Source of the DNA: Peptoniphilus vaginalis
GTDB lineage: Bacteria; Bacillota; Clostridia; Tissierellales; Peptoniphilaceae
Direction: 5' to 3'
Length of the DNA: 64,000 nucleotides
Assembly (NCBI RefSeq): GCF_900176605.1
Contig: NZ_FXLP01000004.1
Location: 186,001 to 250,000 of the forward strand
Part shown: one piece after another, positions 58,202 through 64,000 of the stretch
Numbering within the stretch: the stretch's first letter is position 1
Layout of the letters: each line of letters begins with the position of its first letter
Position numbers and translations under genes: made by a program
Notes under the pieces: generated by a model
The model's database searches: none
The model's input: the letters and a program-made list of their open reading frames with translations, nothing else
What the model was told of the DNA's origin: nothing

Positions 58202-59200
58202 CTAATTATTTATAGAGTTTAAAAAACCTCTTACTTCCTCTTCACTTGTCCTGTAATTTGTCACAAGCCTAATAATAGACTCCTTGGCATTTTCTATTTC
58301 AAAAATATTTTCTTTTTTCAATTTTTCAATTTCTTCTGGGTTTGATTTTATAAAAACTTGGTTGGACTCGCCAAAGACTGGGTCCCTTCCTAGGTCTCTT
58401 AGACCATCAACAAGGATTCTTGACATGCTGTAGGCCCTCTTGGCATTTTCATAATAAAGTCCATCTTGGAATAAGACCTTGAAGGATAGACCAATTAAGA
58501 ATGACTTTGCCATCATGGCTCCCCTTTGTTTTAAGTAATACCTAAAATCCTTTTTCAAATTTTCATCTAAAATTACCAGGGCTTCACCGAAGATTGCCCC
58601 GTTTTTTGTTCCACCAATGGAAAAGATGTGAGAATACTTGGCGTAGTCAGCTAAGCTACTAGAGTTTGCAGCCATGGCATGGGCAATTCTCGCTCCGTCA
58701 ATATAAAGATATAAATTCTTTTCCTGACAAACTTCATAAATTTCTCTGATTTCATCTATGGAATAGACTGTTCCCACTTCAGTAGTTTGAGAAATGTAGA
58801 CAACTTTTATCTTTACGTCAATTTCTCCTGGCTGGTCATCAATAAATTTTCTAATTTCATCAGGTCTTAATTTACCATCAGAAGTTTCTAGAGTCACAAC
58901 CTTGTGACCTGTGGCTTCGATGGACCCAGTCTCGTGGTGGGTTATATGACCTGTTGATGCAGATAAAACTCCTTCATAGGGTCTAAGACCAAAGGTCGTA
59001 GCCAAAATATTTGTTGCAGTTCCCCCAGACACAAATTCAATATCTGCTTCTCTTTCAATTTCTCTTAAAATTAAATCTCTAGCTTCATTGGAAATCTCGT
59101 CGGTCCCATAGCCAGAAACTTTTTTATCAAAAATCCTCTCTATCTCTTGGTAGATTTCCTTGGATCCAAAATCACTGTAGTCATTTCTAAAATTATTCAT
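58202..59200 (-). CDS. Low-specificity threonine aldolase-like PLP enzyme
   Basis: This 332-residue protein belongs to the beta-eliminating lyase/threonine aldolase group. It begins NNFRNDYSDFGSKEIYQEI and has FVSGGTATNILAT, HITHHETGSIEATGHKV, YLYIDGARIAHAMA and the PLP lysine in FSIGGTKNGAIFGEAL. It would cleave threonine or allo-threonine to glycine and acetaldehyde. The ATG at 59200 follows GAGGTGGCTT, and the longer reading to 59299 crosses the divergent gene. It is co-directional with the hemerythrin-like gene. Confidence 0.9.
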   Translation of the reverse strand: MNNFRNDYSDFGSKEIYQEIERIFDKKVSGYGTDEISNEARDLILREIEREADIEFVSGGTATNILATTFGLRPYEGVLSASTGHITHHETGSIEATGHKVVTLETSDGKLRPDEIRKFIDDQPGEIDVKIKVVYISQTTEVGTVYSIDEIREIYEVCQEKNLYLYIDGARIAHAMAANSSSLADYAKYSHIFSIGGTKNGAIFGEALVILDENLKKDFRYYLKQRGAMMAKSFLIGLSFKVLFQDGLYYENAKRAYSMSRILVDGLRDLGRDPVFGESNQVFIKSNPEEIEKLKKENIFEIENAKESIIRLVTNYRTSEEEVRGFLNSINN

Positions 59201-59287
59201 AAGCCACCTCACCCTTTTATTACCCCTTATTATATAATATATGTAATTTTTTACCAAATAGGGTACAATAGGAAATGAGGTGTTATA

Positions 59288-60367
59288 ATGAACAGTCACG
59301 GCGCAAATGTTTTTGAAATTGCGAAAGATGAAGGCATAAAAATTGAAGACATTAGGGATTTTTCTTCCAACATAAATCCACTGGGACCATCTAAGAGGGC
59401 TCTTGAAAGTCTTAAGGAAAACTTAAACTTGCTTTCAACCTATCCCGACGTGGACTACGTGGACTTAAAAAAATCTATATCTTCTTACGCATCTTGTGAT
59501 GTTAAAAATATTGTACTGGGACTTGGGTCTACAGAGATTTTAAAGGATGCAATCCACTATTTTGCTCCAAAAACTTCTATGATCCTATCGCCTTGTTACT
59601 CTGAGTATGAGAGGGAGTTAAGGAAAATTTCTTCCTACATAATCCAATATAATTTAGAAGAAAAAAATGATTTTAAAGTAAATCTTGATGAGCTTATAAA
59701 AATTATAAATGAAAAAAATGTTGAGTTTTTAATTTTTGCAAATCCAAACAACCCTACAGGAACAATTTTAAAAAAATCTGAAATAGAAAGAATTTTGAAA
59801 GAAACTGAGGCCAAGGTCTTGGTGGACGAAACCTATATTGAGTTCACAGACATGGAAACTTTCTCATCTTCATCTTTGACAAAGTCCTATGACAAGTTAA
59901 TCGTCGTGAGGGGGACTTCTAAGTTTTTTGCCCTCCCTGGCATAAGACTTGGCTATGGACTAACATCAAATAATGGACTTTTGAAATTTTTCAAGGGCAA
60001 GGAAGTCCTCTGGCAGATTAATTCTGTGGCAGAAATCTGCGGCAAGGTCATGTTCTCTGATGAGGCTTATATAAAGGAAGTCCACGACTTTGTAAGAACT
60101 CGCAGAGTAGGTCTTTACAAGAAACTTGCAAAAATCAAAAATCTAAGAGCCTTTGAATCCTATGGCAACTTTGTTTTGGTAAAGATTTTAAGGGGACCTG
60201 ATGCAAGAGAACTTCGTGGAAGATTAATGAAGAAGGGTCTTGTAGTAAGAAACTGCGACACTTTTAAAAATTTAGACAAATCATTTTTTAGATTTTGCAT
60301 CTTAGATGATGATGCCAACGAAAGACTAATAGAAAACCTAAGGGAAATTTACCAAGAGGTGAAATAA
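59288..60367 (+). CDS. Class I/II aminotransferase, HisC/CobD-like
   Basis: This 359-residue PLP enzyme resembles histidinol-phosphate aminotransferase and threonine-phosphate decarboxylase. It has DFSSNINPLGPSKRAL, LGLGSTEILKDAIHYF, FANPNNPTGTIL, LVDETYIEFTD and the PLP lysine in RGTSKFFALPGIRLGYG. The opening NSHGANVFEIAKDEG is more like CobD-type proteins, but no cobalamin or histidine genes are nearby. GAGGTGTTATA precedes the ATG. The next gene begins directly after its stop. Confidence 0.88.
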   Translation: MNSHGANVFEIAKDEGIKIEDIRDFSSNINPLGPSKRALESLKENLNLLSTYPDVDYVDLKKSISSYASCDVKNIVLGLGSTEILKDAIHYFAPKTSMILSPCYSEYERELRKISSYIIQYNLEEKNDFKVNLDELIKIINEKNVEFLIFANPNNPTGTILKKSEIERILKETEAKVLVDETYIEFTDMETFSSSSLTKSYDKLIVVRGTSKFFALPGIRLGYGLTSNNGLLKFFKGKEVLWQINSVAEICGKVMFSDEAYIKEVHDFVRTRRVGLYKKLAKIKNLRAFESYGNFVLVKILRGPDARELRGRLMKKGLVVRNCDTFKNLDKSFFRFCILDDDANERLIENLREIYQEVK

Positions 60368-61801
60368 GTGAAAAAAATAAAAAATCTACTATTAAGCCTT
60401 GGTCTTATACCACTTTTGATAAGTCCAACCCTAGCGGCTAATGAGAAAGTCACACCTCAGGTGACTGAGATAAGGGTTGAAGAAGTTAAGGCAAGGTCAG
60501 AAGATAAAAATCCACAAAATACCTTGGACAAAAAAATCGAAGAGGCCCACGAGGTCAAATCAAAACCTGATTCCAAGAAAAGTCCATCTCCTTCCTACTC
60601 ATCTTGGGCTGTAAGGGACCTTAGCGATGCCCAATTTATGGGAATCCTCCCAGCCAAGACCTTTTATGAAGGAAACGACTTTAAAAAACCTGTTACTCTT
60701 GAAGATGCGAGAGAAACTTACAAGCTTTCTAAAGAAAAAATCCAATCCTGTGGAATTAAAACTGGAGGCGACTTTGCCTTCAAGGACCTAAGTCGTCTTG
60801 AAGCCTTAAATTCAATTTCAAAACTTTTAAACAAAAAGACCTTTGACATAAAGGACCTAAGAGATTCAAAAATATTTTTGGGTTCATCTGATGAAAAATA
60901 CTTAAAGGAAAAAATCCCCTTCCAAGAGATGGTTTGCCTCTACAGAAGGGCTGTTAATAAGGTCCTCCAAGATGGTGGCAAGACTTCTAAGGGCTTCTTC
61001 TATGAAGTCAACAACAAGGGAAATAAAATTTACATGCTGGGCTCTATCCACGTAGGCAGAGACTGGCTCTATCCCATTGACGAAGGAATTATAAATGCCC
61101 TAAAGTCCTCTGACAAAATTTTTATGGAAATTGACACCACAAATAAAAAAGAAGCTAAGAAGATGGAAGAAAAACTTTATTACAAGGATGGAAGAACCTT
61201 AAAAGATGACCTTGGCTATGAACTCTATGCAAGAGTCCTAAGGATCTTCAAGGGCTTTGGCTTAACTGAAGACAAACTAATTAAGCTTAAGCCATGGGCA
61301 GTTTACAACACCCTATCTGTTGACCCAAGGCTTGATGCTCCTAAAGCATCCTTTGGAGTCGAGTCCTACTTTGTTTCCATGAGTCTCTTAAATAAAATTG
61401 AAATTGGAGAGCTTGAGTCTATGGAGTTTCAAGCAAATCTCCTTGCAAACTTTGACCAAGATGCCTATATAAAGATGATTGAATCTATAACTAGCGAGAT
61501 TGAGCGAAATGGCTACAAGAATATAAATGATGGAGTAGACAAGATGCTCACTGTTTGGTCAGCAGGCGACAGGGATAAGATGAAAAAAATTCTTTCAAGA
61601 CCTGGAGATGAAGCCTCAGAAAAATTTAACGAGGTCCTCTTAAGTGAAAGGGACAAGAAGATGGCAGAAAAAATTGACGCTATGCTAAAGAAAGATGGAA
61701 AGAACACCTACTTCATCCTAGTTGGATCAGCCCACCTTGTACCAGAAAATTCTGTGACAGGAATTTTGAAAAATATGGGCTATAAGGTAATTGAAAAGTA
61801 A
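60368..61801 (+). CDS. TraB/GumN-family protein, secreted
   Basis: This 477-residue protein has a signal peptide (MKKIKNLLLSLGLIPLLISPTLAAN-like, cut after about residue 23) and a Lys/Ser/Pro-rich linker. A regulatory-looking segment of about 100 residues comes next. From about residue 210 follows the TraB/GumN domain, with FYEVNNKGNKIYMLGSIHVG, FMEIDTTNKKEA and the C-terminal FILVGSAHLVPENSV. The GSIH and GSAH pieces are the conserved GxxH motifs of this metalloprotease-like family. The start is a GTG after GAGGTGAAATA, with no gap from the aminotransferase gene. Confidence 0.85.
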   Translation: MKKIKNLLLSLGLIPLLISPTLAANEKVTPQVTEIRVEEVKARSEDKNPQNTLDKKIEEAHEVKSKPDSKKSPSPSYSSWAVRDLSDAQFMGILPAKTFYEGNDFKKPVTLEDARETYKLSKEKIQSCGIKTGGDFAFKDLSRLEALNSISKLLNKKTFDIKDLRDSKIFLGSSDEKYLKEKIPFQEMVCLYRRAVNKVLQDGGKTSKGFFYEVNNKGNKIYMLGSIHVGRDWLYPIDEGIINALKSSDKIFMEIDTTNKKEAKKMEEKLYYKDGRTLKDDLGYELYARVLRIFKGFGLTEDKLIKLKPWAVYNTLSVDPRLDAPKASFGVESYFVSMSLLNKIEIGELESMEFQANLLANFDQDAYIKMIESITSEIERNGYKNINDGVDKMLTVWSAGDRDKMKKILSRPGDEASEKFNEVLLSERDKKMAEKIDAMLKKDGKNTYFILVGSAHLVPENSVTGILKNMGYKVIEK

Positions 61802-61811
61802 AAATTTCTAA

Positions 61812-61846
61812 AAAAAAGACGAGGTCATGCGACTTCGTCTTTTTAT
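61812..61846 (+). terminator. Terminator of the aminotransferase/TraB operon
   Basis: AGACGAGGTC-ATGC-GACTTCGTCT with one G-U pair, followed by TTTTT. Confidence 0.8.
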
Positions 61847-61852
61847 GTGGAT

Positions 61853-63016
61853 TTAATCTAAATATTTTAAAGCATACTTTATAAAATATTCTACACCTAG
61901 TGCTAGAGCATCTTCGTCAATATCAAATTTTTCATTATGTTGAGCTATCTTGCCTTTTTTTCCTGCACCTCCGAGAAGTAAAAAGCAACCAGGTATATTT
62001 AATAAATATTTTGCAAAATCTTCGCCACCCATAAGTTTTGGATAGTCTTCAATAAAACCATCTTTAAATACTTCTCTTGCTACTTCTATTCCCATTTCAG
62101 TTGATTCTTTTTCATTTACTGTGGCAGGTGTTCCATCGTGATAATCTAATTTTATTTCTGCCCTTGTTGTTAAGCTAACACCCTCTAAAACTCTTTCCAT
62201 TTCACTCTTATATTTAGATCTAAGTTCATTATTAAATGACCTTGTAGTCCCTTCGAGATGAGCAATTTCTGGGATTACATTTTTAGAATTTCCAGAGTTG
62301 AAAGCTGTAACACTTATGACTTGTGGTTCAAGTGGATCATTTTCTCTTGATACTATTGTTTGAAGTGCGTTTACAACCATAGATCCTGCAACAATAGGGT
62401 CAATTGATTTATGAGGACTTGCTCCATGGCCACTTATTCCTTTTATAAAAATATCAAAGGTATCAGCTGATGCCATTATAGGACCTTCATTTAAAGATGC
62501 TTTTCCTGATTCAATATCTCCCCAAATATGAAGTCCTATAATTCTATCAAGGTTTTTAATTTCAGGAATTTGAGATAAGTATTTGGCACCAGAATCTTGA
62601 ATATATTCTTCAGCTGGTTGAAATATTACAAGTATTTCTCCATTAAGTTCTTCCTTTAGATCATTTAAAATTTTTGCTGCTCCTAATAAAATTGAAATAT
62701 GAGCATCATGACCACACGCATGCATTACACCTTCGTTTTTGGACGCAAAATCAAGACCTGTTTCTTCTTTAACTGGTAGAGCATCAATATCTGCTCTTAT
62801 TCCAAGTCTCTTTCCTTCTTTTTTACCTTTTATATGGCCTATTACTCCTATATCTTTTACAACTTCGTAATCTATTCCCATTTCATCTAATTCTTTTTGA
62901 ATTCTCTTTGAAGTATTTACTTCTTTCCAAGACAATTCTGGATTTTCATGAAAATATCTTCTTAAGTTTATGACATATTCTTTGTTTTCATTTATTCTAT
63001 CTATTAAATTTCTCAT
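61853..63016 (-). CDS. M20-family metallo-amidohydrolase
   Basis: This 387-residue enzyme is of the M20D (aminoacylase/hippurate hydrolase-like) group. NLRRYFHENPELSWKE, GIRADIDALPVKEETG, GVMHACGHDAHISILLGAA, IFQPAEEYIQDSGA and LMGGEDFAKYL include the metal-binding His, Asp and Glu residues and the Cys of the family. It would release amino acids from N-acyl or amide substrates. It is ten bases after the YfcC-type transporter, which probably brings in its substrate or product. Confidence 0.93.
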   Translation of the reverse strand: MRNLIDRINENKEYVINLRRYFHENPELSWKEVNTSKRIQKELDEMGIDYEVVKDIGVIGHIKGKKEGKRLGIRADIDALPVKEETGLDFASKNEGVMHACGHDAHISILLGAAKILNDLKEELNGEILVIFQPAEEYIQDSGAKYLSQIPEIKNLDRIIGLHIWGDIESGKASLNEGPIMASADTFDIFIKGISGHGASPHKSIDPIVAGSMVVNALQTIVSRENDPLEPQVISVTAFNSGNSKNVIPEIAHLEGTTRSFNNELRSKYKSEMERVLEGVSLTTRAEIKLDYHDGTPATVNEKESTEMGIEVAREVFKDGFIEDYPKLMGGEDFAKYLLNIPGCFLLLGGAGKKGKIAQHNEKFDIDEDALALGVEYFIKYALKYLD

Positions 63017-63026
63017 AATTCACCTC

Positions 63027-64000
63027 TTAGAATGGCCCATAATTAATCTTTACTGCTACTATTAATGCTATAAATGAAACTACAAATAATATTAACATTA
63101 GCTTCCAAATGAATTTATACCATCTATTTAAAGGTATTTTTGCAATTGTTAAGAACATTAACAAAGTTCCACTTGTGAACCATAAACTATTTGTTAGACC
63201 ATCACCAATTTGAAAAGCCAAAATCATTGTTTGTCTTGTCATTCCTACTAAGTCAGCTAAAGGAATTAATATTGGCATAAGAGCAGTTGCTTTTGCAGAG
63301 CCTGATGTTATTAAACCATTAAATAACGCAATAACAAATGTAACTGCTATTGGTGTAGATATAGTTCCTAATGCTCGAAGAGGTTTTGATACTGCATTAA
63401 TTATTGGATCTATAACAGCACCTGTTGTAAGTACCCATTGAATACCTCTTGCCAAACCAATTACCAATGCAGGTCCTAGGCCATCTTTTGCACCAGAAAT
63501 GAATCCATCAATAACTTCATTGATATTCATCCCATTAATGATACCACCCATTACTCCTGCAAAGAAAAAAGCTGCACCAAGATCATTCATTGTCCATCCT
63601 TTTGATGACACACCAACAATGGCAGCAACAAAAGTTGCCAAAAATACCAATAAAGAAAGCTTTTGTCTTCCATTCATTTTTTCACTTAATGTTTCTGAAA
63701 AATCAATTCTAAATTGGGAGTCATCTATACCTTGCATAATTGAATATGACTTATCTTTTTTTACTTTTTTCGCATATCTTAAGACATAAAACTGCATTAT
63801 TATGTTAAATATTATTAGTAAAGTTAACCTAAATGCAAAACCTGAAAACATTGGAAGTTGAGCAACTTCATGTGAAATTCCAACTGTATAAACACTTGAT
63901 GGAGAAACAGAAAAACTAATCATATCTACCATTGCAGATGCTGCTATTGCAGTCATAACATCATAACCCATTGCAAGGCACAACGAAATTATTATTGGTA
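63027..64000 (-). CDS. YfcC-family transporter, 5' end outside the window
   Basis: The frame is open to the right edge of the window, so the N-terminus is missing. At least 324 residues are visible, with about eight membrane helices. GLGPALVIGLARGIQWVLTTGAVIDPI and LFNGLITSGSAKATALMPILIPLADLVGMTRQTMILAFQIGDGLTN are typical of the YfcC/DcuC-like (ion transporter superfamily) group. Arginine, dicarboxylate or peptide transport has been proposed for relatives. It is followed at once by the M20 amidohydrolase in one operon. Confidence 0.88.
   Translation of the reverse strand, partial: PIIISLCLAMGYDVMTAIAASAMVDMISFSVSPSSVYTVGISHEVAQLPMFSGFAFRLTLLIIFNIIMQFYVLRYAKKVKKDKSYSIMQGIDDSQFRIDFSETLSEKMNGRQKLSLLVFLATFVAAIVGVSSKGWTMNDLGAAFFFAGVMGGIINGMNINEVIDGFISGAKDGLGPALVIGLARGIQWVLTTGAVIDPIINAVSKPLRALGTISTPIAVTFVIALFNGLITSGSAKATALMPILIPLADLVGMTRQTMILAFQIGDGLTNSLWFTSGTLLMFLTIAKIPLNRWYKFIWKLMLILFVVSFIALIVAVKINYGPF

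Noticed and set aside
59288-60367. Histidine or cobalamin biosynthesis locus
   Set aside because: The enzyme is HisC/CobD-like, but no other gene of either pathway is in the neighbourhood, so no pathway is assigned.

Overview
The window is about 64 kb of AT-rich, gene-dense chromosome from an anaerobic low-GC Gram-positive bacterium. The gene content (short CstA, LytR-CpsA-Psr protein, DegV, UPF0210/ACT pair, a CC-motif selenoprotein-family homologue, methylglyoxal synthase, phosphate acetyltransferase) and the codon usage suggest a member of the Peptoniphilaceae such as Anaerococcus or Peptoniphilus. That placement is inference. The RNA genes are a tmRNA and one tRNA-Pro. There is no CRISPR array, rRNA operon or intact prophage.

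Layout. 1-2.3 kb: the end of a split chromate transporter, a relic of an IS end, an ADP-ribosylglycohydrolase and a RelBE-type toxin-antitoxin pair. 2.3-8.0 kb: a Bce-type detoxification module (response regulator, intramembrane-sensing kinase, erythromycin-esterase-like enzyme, ABC ATPase, large permease) with a BceR-type box before its second transcription unit. 8.1-13.2 kb: pta, folP, a degraded PBECR-like nuclease gene followed by a candidate structured RNA, tmRNA, VanZ-like and HAD proteins. 13.3-17.4 kb: tRNA-Pro, a CC-motif protein, an 18-bp tandem repeat, cstA, and an IS3-family element that sits exactly inside the cstA terminator. 17.5-27.8 kb: hpf, a FUSC exporter with an unknown partner, a YjiH-family membrane protein, rpsF-ssb-rpsR, mgsA, pepT, an LCP protein and a UPF0178-glutaredoxin fusion. 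27.8-28.3 kb: a rearrangement scar joining two gene starts head to head. 28.4-40.2 kb: lipoproteins, an amino-acid permease/amidohydrolase/UPF0210/ACT operon, a MATE pump, DegV, tadA, a PAP2 phosphatase and a small DUF3787-like protein that seems to start at ATT. 40.3-45.9 kb: a heterodimeric ABC exporter and a phospholipase D-family protein. 45.9-49.4 kb: copper homeostasis (CsoR and CopA), where the last 69 codons of copA look like a nested copZ gene with its own ribosome binding site. 49.5-57.5 kb: an AT-rich block with IS relics at both ends, carrying TetR, two ABC half-transporters, a double ECF ATPase, an EcfT and an MptD-like S component. 57.5-64 kb: a hemerythrin/RIC-like protein, two PLP enzymes, a TraB/GumN protein, and an M20 amidohydrolase beside a YfcC-family transporter.

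The observations most worth checking are the nested copZ, the IS-bounded ECF plus ABC transporter island, the Ere-like enzyme inside the Bce module, the two 18-bp-period repeat loci whose repeats share a hexapeptide pattern, and the frameshifted nuclease gene with a folded RNA at its 3' side.
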